The translations under genes were made by a program, and so were the position numbers. Shown here in pieces: positions 26,579 to 39,200 of a stretch of 64,000 nt of DNA. Where the stretch lies: assembly GCA_023238725.1 (NCBI GenBank), contig CM041535.1, positions 25,473,978 to 25,537,977 on the forward strand, written 5' to 3'. The stretch comes from Scortum barcoo (lineage: Eukaryota > Chordata > Actinopteri > Centrarchiformes > Terapontidae). Below the pieces are notes generated by a model, which saw only the letters and a program-made list of their open reading frames with translations, was not told the origin of the DNA and searched no databases. Positions within the stretch are counted from its first letter, which is position 1, and every line of letters starts with the position of its first letter.

Positions 26579-29500
26579 ATGTCGTCGGACGCCCTGAAGA
26601 AGCGAAAGTCGAAGGTGCTCCGCAGCGAAGGAGGAACCCCGGAGATGAAGCGAGGACGCGGGGATGGAGAGCAGCAGGTAAGGCCCTAATGGAGGCAGAC
26701 CAGCCCCCCTCCAGCTGAAGGACTGAGAGGGGGCAAGGTCCTGAATCAGCAGCAAAAAACAAAAACAGAACAGTGTCTTTACTTCAAGCCATTAAATGCT
26801 CCAAATACTTCGCTTTTCCACATCATACATACACCTTTCCATGAATTACATTTGTAATACTAATGTAAAAATAATGAGTAAACATTTTAGTTTGCAAGAA
26901 ACAAACAAATCTGTAGCTCGCTCCCAGGAAAAAAAGGATATTATAACATGTTGTATCTGTTATGTGGCTATGGGTTTATCTTATTATTGTGTCCACCTCC
27001 ACTTTACTTTGGAGCAACAGATTCAAACACAAGCCACTTGTTGATAAAGGAACCAATGAGAGAGAATACAAGATATATAGACCATTTAATTAAACAGTAA
27101 GATATTTCAAAAATTTAAAAGAAAGATCTGCATATAATGCCGCTGAATCTGTAGCTCTCTGACAGAAAAAAATATGAGATTGATAGATAGATGGATAGAT
27201 AGATACTAAATATATTATAAGCCTGGCCAAATGTAGTATTTTTTGCATGGCTGTGGGCTTATTTTATATTTTACAGTTGTTATTGTGCTCATCTCCTCTT
27301 TACGTTGAAGCAACATGATATAAACATCTACGAAATCTGCTTTTGTGACTGGCATGAAGGTGCAAAGAGTCAAACACAAACCCCTTCTGATAAATCAAGC
27401 GTGGGGGCAAATGTGAGATATATATAGATATAGATAAAGACCTGAATTAAACAGTAAGATGCTTCTGAGTTCAAAAGAAACAACTTTCATATAAGGATTC
27501 AAGGATTTTTTATTGTCATTCCAACACAAGTCAAACATGGGATGGAGCGAGATGAATTAGCTGGTCCCGGTGCAGCCCAAATAGAATAAGTATAAAAGAT
27601 AAAAAAAAAAAAAAAAAAAGTATAATATTACAAAATAAAATAAACAACGATACAAACAGCTGAATCTGCAGCTTTCTGACCGGTTCAAGGAAAAACGGGA
27701 TATGATAAGCCTGAAAATGTAGTATTTATGACTGGGGGCTAATCTTATTATTGTGTCCACCTCTCTAAAATTCACTCACCACAAGTCTGAATCCCTGCTT
27801 GTTGTGTTGTAATGGATTCAGAGCGGGGTCACGTTAAAGCAGGAACCACGGTGCTGTGTCGTAGTGTGTATACTGATCTTGTTTTTTTTTTAATATCTTC
27901 CAGGATGTTCGTGTGTACAGTGAGGAGGTGGAGCTGGACGGCAGGGACCCTGAGCAGGACTTCCTGCAGTACAAAGAGTCATGTGAGAGTTTGGCCACAC
28001 TCATGAGTGAGATCCAGGAGCTGAAAGCCAACGGAGCCAAGGAGGGGGTAAGAATCCTACTTTTAAGATGTGCATCCAGACTACTCAACTGATTACATAG
28101 TCAGTAATGACTATTCTATAATTACAGAATAGTTAAAGTCATACAGATGATGTGCTGTTTTGTCACAAAGCAGAGTCTTTATACATGCAGTTTGTGGTAA
28201 ACCTTATACCAAAAAGCATTGTACATTTGATTCTGTGTCTTCCCCAATAATAACGAAGTCTAACTGTTTTTGTCTGTCCTCAGTGTGCCGAGGTTGAGCA
28301 GAGACGTATGCAGAGCTGCATCCACTTCATGAACCTGAAAAAGCTCAATCGTCTGGCTCACATGCGACTAAAGAAAGGCAGAGACCAGACACACGAGGTA
28401 ACTCCCCAGCATAGGTCAAGTTCTCTCCATTCAATTCATTCGCTGAAAAAAGTGCTGCCTCAACTCCCTTTTGTGCTGATCAAGAACACCAAGCACTTTG
28501 TTTCTACTTATAACACCTAACTGCAGTGGCTGCCTCTGTCAGCAAAGGAAGCTCACACACCCTCGGGTTTGTTTTTAAGAATTTATTGATCCAGTTCAGG
28601 AACCTGTTTATTGATCCTTATTCTTATTGAATCCTGGTTCTGATTCTTGGCGTATTGTTTAGGGTGTGTTTATTGCCAAGTTCACCTGCATTTTATTTGC
28701 AAGCCAACCTTAACCACCATGTGTTTTTATTTTTCCTCCAGGCAAAGCAGAGAGTGGATGTGCTGCACCTTCAGTTACAGAACCTGCTGTATGAAGTCAT
28801 GCATCTTCAGAAGGAGATCAGCAAGTGTCTGGAGTTCAAGTTAGTATAAAATCTGGAGCAGCTTTTACTTTGAATGTACTGGAGACCAAGAAATATTACG
28901 ACACATGAAAAACTACCTAAGGTATCTATCATCCTGTACAAGGAGAACAAAAAAAATCTAGCTACATTAATTTATCATTTACCTTTCCCTGCCCCAGGTC
29001 TAAGCATGAGGAAATAGACCTGGTGTCTGAGGAAGAGTTTTACCAGGAGGCGCCGTCGGAAATTTCCAGGCCTCACCTCACAAAAAATGATGCCCATCAC
29101 CTCACACTGGCCCGACTAGACTGGGAGCTTGAACAGAGGAAGAGGTATGTCAACATGTGCACGGCACAGTGTGTTAGTAGCGCGCTGTGGTTTGAAAAAA
29201 CAGTATTGGTGTTTGAGGAGCGCGAAGCAGCTGTTCAAAGTTTGTGCTTGGATCCAGGTTGGCAGAAAAGTACAAGGAGTCACAGGCCACAAAGGAGAAG
29301 ATCCAGAAGAGCATCGAGGTGAAGAAGGAGCATCTGACAAGCCTGCAGCCAGGACTGAATGCCATCATGCAGGTATAACAACTGTCTGGGTCCTTCGAGC
29401 TTCGGTAGGACTATATTTGTTCTGGTCTCTTGCATTGATTTCGCAAAGCGTTTTGAAAGTGCCTTGTTCATTTATATATTTAATATATATTTAATTTTTA

Positions 29501-32500
29501 ATTTATTTGCTTATTTATTTTTAAAGTGCTCTGTGGAGTCCTGTTAGTCTTTTTATTTTCTTCCTTGAGTTTAAGGTCTGAGCTGCTGGACAAACAGTGG
29601 ACACCATATGTGGATCCTCTAAATGACTGTGTGCTCTCTGGTCTTTCACAGGCTTCTCTCCCTGTGCAGCAGTACCTCTCCATGCCGTTTGAACAGACTC
29701 AGAAACAGACGGAGGTTGCCCGCCACCTGCCCCCACCTCTCTACGTCCTGTTTGTCCAAGCTAATGCCTATGGCCAAGCCTGTGGTGAGTCATCATCAGA
29801 GAATATCTCATGTTTCAAGACTAAATTGAGGTTTTTCTGCATTGGATGCAGGCCAGTGTTTTATTTTTGTTTCCATTTCAGACAAGAACTTGACTGTCTC
29901 TATCAGTGGTGATGTGGATGAGGCCAAAGCCTTGTCCAAACCTCCTGAGGATTCCCAGGGTACAAACACCACTACACATGACAGCCACATAAAACCAGTT
30001 TTTATTTTAATTTTAATTATGTGACTCAAAATCATGATCACATGGTATGGCGTACAAACAGAAGATACAATAACAACAAAATGATGGCACACGGCATGGC
30101 TAAAGTACAAGAAATGTTGCTTAAAGGAACAAAGGAAGGATATTCCCCAAAAAGGCACCTTGTTTACAATAACTTTTGGCTTATCTGATTGTAGTAGCAA
30201 AATGAATTTAATATAGACGGGCACATTGGACACAATTAGCTTTGTGGTGCAGTTCATTTTTTTGTTATAATCTATGTTGCTTCATTATGTAACATTTGTG
30301 AGAGATGCTTCCCCAACAAAAACTCATAAAATGATTTGTTCTGGTTTCATGCAGATGATGAGAGTGATTCAGATGCAGAGGAGGAGCAGGAGAAAACGGT
30401 AAGTCTCCGGCCTGGCTTTACTCCCAACATACACTCACATTCACACACTCACACCTTCAGGTCAGTGAGTTCAAAGATTTCTTAATATACCTGTCTCTGC
30501 AATGGACACACAAACTGCCCCTGAAGGCCTGGCTGTCACACACCGTGGTCTGACAGGTCGGCAGCTATCGATCGCTTCCTGCGTCGGGAAGAGTGCCAGT
30601 TGGGGGATTCTGGGAAATATTTCCCAAGAATGGCTAGGTGACTGTAACCTGAGCACACCCCGGGCCCGCACACTCAGCACCAGACCAGTGCTCGTTTTTG
30701 ATGTTAGACTGTCTGTCAGGATGTTTTCTTTAGATGTAAAGTGAACATGTATTTTATATCAACCTATGTATATTTTTTCTGTTTGTCCTTCTTCATGTGA
30801 CAGCTTACCTGAAACTCCCCTTTTCTGTCAGTTTTTACTTCTTCCAGCCCGTCCTCTGAACTGCCGCCACCTCTTATCTGTAATAGTAGAGGGCTAAAAA
30901 GCTACATTAGTGATGCTAAGCTACTCTCGTGTTTCTCCTGTAAGCAGCTGGAATTTCATGCAAATTGTTTTCCCAGTTTATTTGATATGCCACAGTGTCA
31001 AACATGCACTTTGTTTTGCTTCCTTCCTTTTCATCTCTTGTCTCCGTTGCTTTTTACTGTCTGTCTGACAGAAGAGGAGAAGGCCCACCACGGGCGGCCA
31101 GCTGGATGACAAAAGACGGGAGATGCTGAAAAGGCACCCGCTGTCCCTCTGCTTGGACCTCAACTGTAAAGGTAACTCACTCTACATAACTTCATAAATA
31201 TGTTAGCGTCTGCACCAAATTGGACTGTGCATTTTGAGCAGGCAGACACATTCCCTTTTTTATCCATGGCATGTTTAAGCCCAAGTACAAGCCATCTGCT
31301 CCATTCACTGTAATATAACCACAGCTATTCTGTGTATTGTGGTAACTTGATATTCACTAGGTAGTATGTGAAAGAAAGAAAGCACGACCTGCTCTGCTAT
31401 GATGTCATGACACCATTTGACCCTCGTGTTCCCTCTGCTGGCAATAAGAGGAATAGTGACAGATTATATGGAGATCTGCATTGCAGGCGTAATTCTACCT
31501 AAAGGGGGAGGAGGGAGAGGTGAGAGAGAGGTAGAGAGAGAGATGCTTGCAGCAGCAGCGAGGGTCTGCAGCACCCACCACATGCTGTAAGCATATTTTC
31601 TCATCGCCGGTCTTGCTCTAACTTCTGCTTTTTCATTTGTAGTGCCTTTCATCTCCCCGCTCATCTTCACCACTGCCAGCTGCAGCAGTCGTTTCTCTGC
31701 AGTAAAGGCAAAAAAAAAGAGAAAAAAAACGGACAGTGTCGGTGTCTGCGAGTGTCACTGAGTTTGCTGTGAGTGCAGAGAGCGATGACCATCAGCAATA
31801 GCATGTGTCCCCTGGGTGCTGCTAGAGACCGTCGTGACCACACCCTGTTAGTGCTCTCTAATGTGCCGCGGTGTGAAGTAAACCCTGGGGGACGCTCACT
31901 GGGAGGCATTAATGAAAAGAGGAGGGGGAGGAGGGGCATTGAATTGAGCTGGTAATGGATTAGTTCCTCATCGTGTGTTATCCATCATGTCTCCACAGAT
32001 GGCAGCATCCTCCATCTCTACTTCTACTACCTGATGAATCTGAACATTATGACAGTCAAGACCAAGGTCTCCACGTCCACGGACCTCAACTCGGCCATCA
32101 GCGCAGGGTGTGTCTGTGTGGACTTAAGCATTTGTCTGCCTCTCACGTGTCCTTGAAATGAAAGTCTAATGATGTCTTCTTTCGCAGTGATCTGCTAAAA
32201 TCAGACACTCTGCTCTGCTGCCTGTACAACAACGACCAGGGACGAGAAACTCCCAATCCAGCTAATCGCTACCAGTTTGATAAAGTCGGGTGAGGAAGTC
32301 AGATAATTAAAGTAAACAAAATGTGTTGCAAAGCACGGCATTTAATTGAACAAAATACCACCTGAATTAACTTGTAATCCCCTTTTAGGATTGTTTCCTT
32401 TGCTGATTATGTGGAGGAGCTGGGTCATCCCTACATGTGGGTTCAGAGTCTCGGAGGACTGAATTTTCCCAGCGATGCTTCAGAGGTGTGTGTTGAAATC

Positions 32501-33760
32501 ACGTATTAACCCAGTTGAGCACAATTCCTACATGTTACAGCCGTGACACGATGGCACATTCTCTTGTTTTTACCAGGGTGTGCGTGTGGGCAGCTCTCTG
32601 AGTGCCAGCCAGATGGAGAGCACCATGAAGCTGCTGAGGGGACGGGTCCAGTCCCGCCTGGCTCTGCACAAACAGTTTGCATCTCTGGGTAGGTTCACAG
32701 GGTGACGACCACACAGTCAGTGCTCTGTAAAGGAGAGACGGGGCATTGCGACTGACACTGTTTGTGCTTGTGTCCTCAGAGCACAGCATCATCCCGGTCT
32801 CCAGCGAGTGTCAGCACCTCTTCCCTGCCAAGATAATCTCCCGTTTGGCTCGCTGGACAACCATCGCATATGAGGAGTACACGGTACGCACCCACAAACA
32901 AAACGCATGTACGCATATTAAAAATCCCACCTAATGCAGCACACGTCTCACTGCGAGAATTCTCTCTTGGTAGACTCTGCCGTATACACGTCATGTGACT
33001 GATGCTGGGCTGGCAAAGGAGACTGATCTGTACTTCATGGGTGTGGTGGAGAGGGGCACGGGTAAATGCTGCACCTGATGATAAAATTGGCAAATATTGA
33101 TTACTTGATTTTTACATGTGTTTTATAAATCTCTTTATCTCCTCAGCTCGTCTTTATGCCGCTGTGGTGCTGAGTCCGCGGTACCCAGAAATCTCTCCTC
33201 TGTTCTCGCTCTCTCTCAGCTGGAAGGGGGAGCGCAGCGGACGCACTGACGACAACCTTCGTGTACGAACATTTTTCATTATTGATCACCTGTGGTGCAT
33301 AAGCTCTGTTGTTGTTGAACAGACTCTTATTTGTGTCCCGATTTTTCAGCATCCATCTGACTCCATCATTTTTATTTAATTATTTATTTTTTAGGCCATG
33401 GAAAGCGAGGTCAATGTGTTCAAAAATGAACTACAGGGCCCCCGTCCAGGACACCAGCTCCTGACCAACCAGATTTCACGCCTGTGTGTCTGCCTGGACG
33501 TGTATTTGGAGACTGAAGGACAAGACGACAGCGTGGAGGGGCCGCGAGAGTTTCCCCGAGAAAAGATGTGCCTGCGCACTGTCAGGTACACATTCACTAT
33601 AGAAAATTAGCAAACTCTCTGTAAACATTTGGTCAAAAAGCTTTTTTATCTGAATGGACTCACTTTAACTCTGATGTCTTTCTCTCTTATTCTCAGGGGC
33701 CCAAATCGTCTGAAGCCTTTCAAGTACAACCATCCTCAGGGTTTCTTCAGTCACCGCTGA
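26579..33760 (+). CDS. thoc5: THO complex subunit 5, 19 coding exons
   Basis: THOC5 is a subunit of the nuclear THO/TREX complex, which couples transcription and splicing to mRNA export; it contacts export factors such as NXF1. Coding exons: 26579-26677, 27904-28047, 28284-28397, 28742-28839, 28998-29144, 29258-29372, 29652-29784, 29882-29959, 30355-30398, 31072-31171, 31999-32107, 32188-32289, 32389-32485, 32577-32688, 32780-32883, 32974-33061, 33147-33262, 33395-33585, 33697-33760. They sum to 684 codons plus stop (human 683). Family hallmarks are a basic KKRKSK N-terminus and a coiled-coil half with LNRLAHMRLKKGRDQTHE and LQNLLYEVMHLQKEI. An acidic linker DDESDSDAEEE follows, then RHPLSLCLDL. 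The C-terminus is PFKYNHPQGFFSHR, identical in my memory of the human protein. It is convergent with NEFH, its human neighbour. Confidence 0.97.
26900..27790. repeat. Degenerate tandem repeat in THOC5 intron 1
   Basis: Three diverged units share ordered landmarks. AATCTGTAGCTC occurs near 26908 and 27146, and AATCTGCAGCTT at 27663. Each is followed by a GATATTATAA or GATATGATAAG block, then ATGGCTATGGG or ATGACTGGGGGC, then TTATTATTGTGTCCACCTC or its decayed form. Units 1 and 2 also share TTAAACAGTAAGATATTTC or TTAAACAGTAAGATGCTTC. Units 1 and 2 are about 238 bp apart. Unit 3 is 517 bp further, partly because a separate element sits between them at 27485-27655. It is noncoding. Confidence 0.6.
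27485..27655 (-). repeat. Insertion with LINE-like tail between THOC5 intron repeat units
   Basis: It begins AAGGATTCAAGGATTTTTTATTGTCATTCC and carries GCTGGTCCCGGTGCAGCCC, then an A19 run from about 27601. On the minus strand the first part reads ATGACAATAAAAAATCC, a typical fish non-LTR 3' end. It interrupts the tandem units described for this intron. Confidence 0.45.
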
Positions 33761-33858
33761 ATCTGTCTGAATGATTCTCCCGACTTTACTTTACAACTCT
33801 TCAAGCTTACCTTTGTGGCACAGTATCTCTTTTTTAAAAGTCTTTCTAACAGTTTGAA

Positions 33859-33864
33859 AATAAA
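33859..33864 (+). other. Polyadenylation signal of THOC5
   Basis: AATAAA lies 98 nt after the THOC5 TGA stop, followed downstream by GT-rich sequence. It implies a short 3' UTR. Confidence 0.75.
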
Positions 33865-35930
33865 AAAAACACAGTTATTTTCTTGAATGAGTTTCTGGTC
33901 TATTTGAGGCTCTGTAGCATCCATGCTTTGCTTTGCTCTCCAAATGTTTGTTTTATCTCTCTGCCTTCCTCTCCGCCCTCACTTCTCTCTCTCTATCTGC
34001 TGCTCTATTTATAGGCGTTGTCTGCACTACCTGATTATTATGCCATTGTGGTCCGGTGCCACAGCGAGCTGAGTCATTTCCCCCAGAGAATAATGTCTGT
34101 GGAATATGATATTTGGTGTCGTGTTGGCCTTTGACCTTTCGTTTATCATCCTGGATGCTGTCATATTAGATACATCAGGTTGTTATTCAGGATACTGATG
34201 CCAGTTCCATCAAGGGTCTCTCTCATTTTGTGTTTGGCTAGCTGCCTTCTACAGAAGTGTTTGGCAAAAATATCACTCTTGTTTTCTTGAGCATTAGAGT
34301 GCAAATCCAGCACGATGTAACCTAATCCAGACGTTAATGTCTTGTGGATTTATGGACAAGGACGTATGTTATTAGAAGGAGAAGACCAGTCTGCTGGTGA
34401 TAAATATTTTAGATGAGAGTCAGGAGAAAAGAGTGCAGCAATCAGACATTTTCTGAGGCGAGTATCTTTGTCAAATTACTTTTTAAAAAAAAGTAAAGAC
34501 TAGCTTTTCTTAAAATCTGTTCAAAGTAAAATGAAAACAAAAAGAAAACCTCTTTGTTGGATAGGATCTTTTACATTTGATTCTCAAAAGGCAAAACAAC
34601 ATATAAACTCAAACCTATCACTAAAAGCCAACTGAGAGCTGTCAGCACTGGTGCAATTTCAGGAAAACTGGTAAAAACACAATTACTGATCTCACAGAGT
34701 ATTGTAGTAAAGGTGTGAGTCGAATGCAGTCACGAGAGCTGATGAAATGTGTAAATTCCGCTTTCCACCTGCATTTTATGATGTGGTTGCTGATCACATT
34801 AATGCAAAGCCGTCTCATCAGATGCAGTGAGATTACATTAGGGGGGACACTGGAATCATTCCAGGAGAGAAATCCCTCCAATGTCAGCCAAAGTGCGTCA
34901 AACGTCAGTAATGTATGCAAAAACAGGTTTCTCAGTGTTGAATTGTTGGCTGCTTTTAATAGACTTTGGATTGGTAAAATGGATGACTTTTTCTCAGCAG
35001 CACATTAGTAAAGCTCATTAAAGATTTAGCTGCACCTTTTCTGTCAAACACTGTAGAAGTCTGTGAATAGCTTCAGTACTACCGCAAGTCATGACATGGA
35101 GAACTTCCTCATTGTGCTGTATTCATCTTAAGCCTGCTCATGGTACTCCACCTAGAGCATGACTGATAATGATGGTAATTATGAACCTCTAATAATGAGA
35201 TAAAAGTGGGAGAGGTGAAAGGTTTATGAAATTACTGCCTCAGCGTGTGAACTTTAGCTTTTTTGCAGCGAGGCAGAGCCAGGAAACGTGAGGGGAGCTG
35301 AGTGTGTTGTGTGCGAGATTGCGGCTCTGCTCCTGATTTATACATGAGTGCGGTCTCTGGGATGTGAGGATGGGGTGTGCCGGCTGCTGTGGGTGGGCAC
35401 AGCTCCCCCTCTCCTTAGCCGCAATGCAGTGCAGTTATACTGGCAGCCTTTTACCTTTTCGTATGATTGCTCCTAATGCTTCTCCTTCATGTGTCTTCAC
35501 TCATGAAGTCACTGTGCTGTAGATGCAATGAGAACAGCTGAACAAAACCACCCAGAAGCCATCTTTGTGTTTCTTAGTTTTTTTCATTCTTTAATTATCT
35601 GTTTCATATTGCATATTCTCAGCATTTTATACATAGCACAGTCATGGTTGTCCTAGCATTGCAGACCAGAGGAGTGAGACGCTGCAGTTCACCTGTCAGG
35701 GAGAAGCTGCATTTAAGGTGCACAACAAGCAAAAATTCAAGTCTTTCTTATTTGTGTATCTGTAAATATAATAGACATTTGTGTCTGCTTAAATATACAT
35801 TTTTATATCTGATATCTGTCACAATCTTTAGCTTGACATTGTTTTGACATCTCTGCCCTTGAAGGCTTGTGTAGGTTCAGCGCGCCCCTGCGGTTCCCGT
35901 CGGCGGGATCGGGTTTAAATGCACTTGTTA
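33865..35930. other. Intergenic spacer between THOC5 and NEFH (convergent)
   Basis: Two kilobases hold no gene and no repeat that I recognise. Base composition is mixed, with few simple repeats and no long open frame with domain content. It could hold distal elements, but nothing in the sequence alone shows this. Confidence 0.5.
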
Positions 35931-35936
35931 TTTATT
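35931..35936 (-). other. Polyadenylation signal of NEFH
   Basis: TTTATT on the plus strand gives AATAAA on the minus strand, 278 nt past the NEFH stop. Confidence 0.6.
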
Positions 35937-36213
35937 AAGGGCAGTTGTCACATTCAGATAAAGAGTTTAGAGCATTCTGCATTCACTACAGTCATACATC
36001 AGAAGCATCGGGGGGTGTAATGGCCATACTTAGGGAGCAGGGGGTTATTTGCTACAGAAATCACTATTGCTTACATACTGTCACCTGCTTTGCTTTAGGA
36101 CGGCTGGGCGCACCCAGCCCCTTTCTCCTGCTCTCTACTCCCTCACAGTTCTTTGGCATCGCCACGTCCTCCTCTTCCTCACCTCGTGCCCCGAAACGCA
36201 GCTCCTGCCAGCC

Positions 36214-39200
36214 TCACTTCTTGGCCTTCTCCTCCTTGCTCTCCTTTGTCTCGGTGCCAGAAGATTTCTCCGCTTTGTCAGTCTTCCCTCCTTCCCTCAC
36301 CTCCTTGCTCTCTTCTTTACTAGCCTCCTTTTTCTCCTCTGCGGGCTTTTTCTCCTCCTTCTTGCTGTCTGTTTTCTCGGGCTCGGCCTTGGGCACCGAC
36401 TTCTCCTCGGGCTTCTTCTCCTTGCCTTCCGTCTTCTCAGGCTCCGCTTTAGCGGCGGGCTTCGCCTCGGGCTCGGCCTTCTCTGGTTTGGGAGCGGAGG
36501 GCTTCTCCTCCTTGGCGGGGGGAGCGCTCTCTTTGGGCTCTGCTTTGGGAGCAGGTTTGTCCTCTGCAGGCTTGCTGGGAGCGGCGGGTTTCGTGGTGTC
36601 CTCCGCTTTGCTCTCCTTCTTTGCGTCAGGTTTGTCCGCCTTCTCCGGCTCTTTCTCCTTTGGCTCCTGCTTCTTCTCCTCCTTCACGGGTTGCTCTTTC
36701 TCCTTCTTTTCCTCCTTGACGGGCTGGGGCTTCTCCTCTTTCTTCTCCTCTTTAGGGGTGTCTTTGGCAGCAGCTGGCTTGGCCTTCTCTTTCTCTGGAG
36801 ACTTTGGTTCGGGGGTCTTGGTAGAGGGGGATTTGGACTCGGGGGACTTGCTGGGTGGGGATTTTGATGCAGGTGACTTTGGTGCCGGTGACTTTGACTC
36901 GTCTCCTGCGGGGGATTTGACCGCAGGTGACTTTGTAGGTGATTTGGGCATCGGGGATTTGGCTGCTGGTGATTTGGACTCTGGTGATTTGGATTCTGGT
37001 GATTTGACTGTGGGAGATTTGGGCTGAGGGGATTTTGAAGGAGGGGATGCAGCCTTTTCTGGAGATTTGGATTTCTCTTCCTTCTCCTCGCCTGCCTCCT
37101 CCTCCTCTGCCTTCTCCTCCCCTTCCTCTCCCTTCTCCTCCTCTCCCTTTTCTTCCTCCTTCTCTTCCTCTCCCTCTGCTTCCTCCTCCTTCTCCTCTCC
37201 CTCCTCACCTTCTCCCTCCTCTTCTTTGGTTTCCTCGCCACCCTCCTCTTCTTCCTCTCCGGCCTCTTCTTCCTTCTTTCCCTCCTCTTCCTCCTCCTCT
37301 GCCTCTTCTGTCACCTCCGTCACCTGGGTCTCATCTGTCTGTTCCTCCACGATGACGGTGTCTGAGATCTCCTCTCCCTTGACTTTGAAGTGGGAGGAGA
37401 TTCTGCCCTCCAGGTAGGAGTACGGGCTCCCCCCGGACACGAAGCGATTCTCCTCTCCCTCCAGTAACTTCCTGTTTGAAGAGACAAAGACACACCATCA
37501 GTGAAAACGCCAATAATGTAGCCAGAAAATCAATTCAAGTATGTGCAGATTTAAACCCTGACCGACCTGTAAGCAGCAATCTCAATATCTAAAGCCATCT
37601 TCACGTTCAGCAGCTCCTGGTAGTCCTTCAGCTGGCTGGCCATCTCCCATTTGGTGGTTTTAAGCTCATTGTCCAGCTGATTGATGGTCTCCTGCAAAAG
37701 GACAACACACAGCCTCACAGGTCAAACATCACGTTGGCTGTGTGAGAGGTGATGTGTGTGTGAATTAATGCGGTGTGAATGCCTGTAGCGAGTTGAGGTC
37801 ATCGTGGTGTCTGTCTTCGCTCTCCATGCGCTGCCTCTCCAGCGAGTCCTTGGTTCCTCGAAGGGTCTCCAGCTCGATGGTGCGGCTCTGGAGCTGCCGG
37901 CGGTACTCTGCGATCTCCTCCTGTGTCCCGCGGATGGCGTCCTGGTTGGACCTGGCGGCGTCGGACAGGCGCTCCATACGCACTGCAGAAGTGACACACA
38001 AAGAAATATTGATTCAGAAACCACCACTGACTTGAATGTGACGTGACATGGATGCAAACACAGAGAAATATCAGCAAATCTGATTCTGATGCGCTGCTGT
38101 TTCCTCTCCGGAGACATCTGACCTGCCCTCTCTTCTCTCTCATTCTCCACAAGGCCTCAGGGAGCAGGCAGTCACCGCCGGGAGGCCTGGGTAACCTTGA
38201 CAGTGACCGTCTGTCACTCAGCTGTCTGACTCAGCTCCCTCCCTCGTCCAAGCCTGAATGAGCCACACTGCTGCAGTCAGCTGGACGCCACACAGGGAAG
38301 GTCACTGTGTTTGCACCTTTCACCGCTTATGATCAAGTCAGCATGTAGATGTGCAGCAAGGGTCAATATTTATATATATAAAAAAACCCTCCATGGCCTT
38401 TAAAGTTGTCGATTGTGTATTTGTACCACAGAGGTTAGCAGCTTTGTGTGCTTCCTTTCATCTTCCTGCAGCATCACTGGGGCTGTGATGTCTCAGTCAC
38501 TGCCTCGCCTCAGCTCTGTGGCATATCTACATGTGCATCCTGCTTCCACATCTTTGGTCAGCTCCCACATCAGAGGGAGTGATGAGGCCATTTATCTGCG
38601 TTGACCTTGAAAAAGAGGCCTCCTGTTCTGATTTCGTGCAGGTTCGAGGTGCACATGTGGCGCAGATGAGAACACACCCACACCCACCGCCGCCCACCGT
38701 GAGGGCGCAAATTAGTCACAGTCTCCTCTCAGTGTGCCATCTCACTCCTGCAGTGCGCGCCTCAAGAAAAAAAAGAAAAAGATCATTCTGCGGCAGAGAT
38801 GCACCCACAGAAACGTCCAAACTGGAGGTCATATGATTAAAATCTGAGTCTTATTACTTTTTTTGTTCAACTTATGTGCATTAACTTAACTGTGCGACCG
38901 GTAATAAAACTTCCCGTTAATCTCCCTCAGTCTGTTTTAATAAAGTCTGAGAAGCCTGATCTAACCATGAGCAGGCCTGAAGCTGAGGACAGAGACTTCA
39001 GCACCATGGACAGAGAACAACCCGAAAAGCGCGCGTGGAAGTTTCTCTGTGACTTAAAAACATTTGAAAACTTTTTGGTTTTTTTTACTTAGACTCACCT
39101 TTGAACCACTCCTCGGCGTGCGTGGAGCTCTTGGACGCGTGGCTGTCCAGCTGCGCGCGGATCTCCCGCAGCGCGCCGGTGACGTCAGCCTTGAGCGCGT

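Noticed and set aside
35945..37027. 360-codon plus-strand open frame rich in S, F, L and G
   Set aside because: It is exactly antisense to the NEFH tail (KSP and glutamate-rich coding). Its repeats are the mirror of the real gene.
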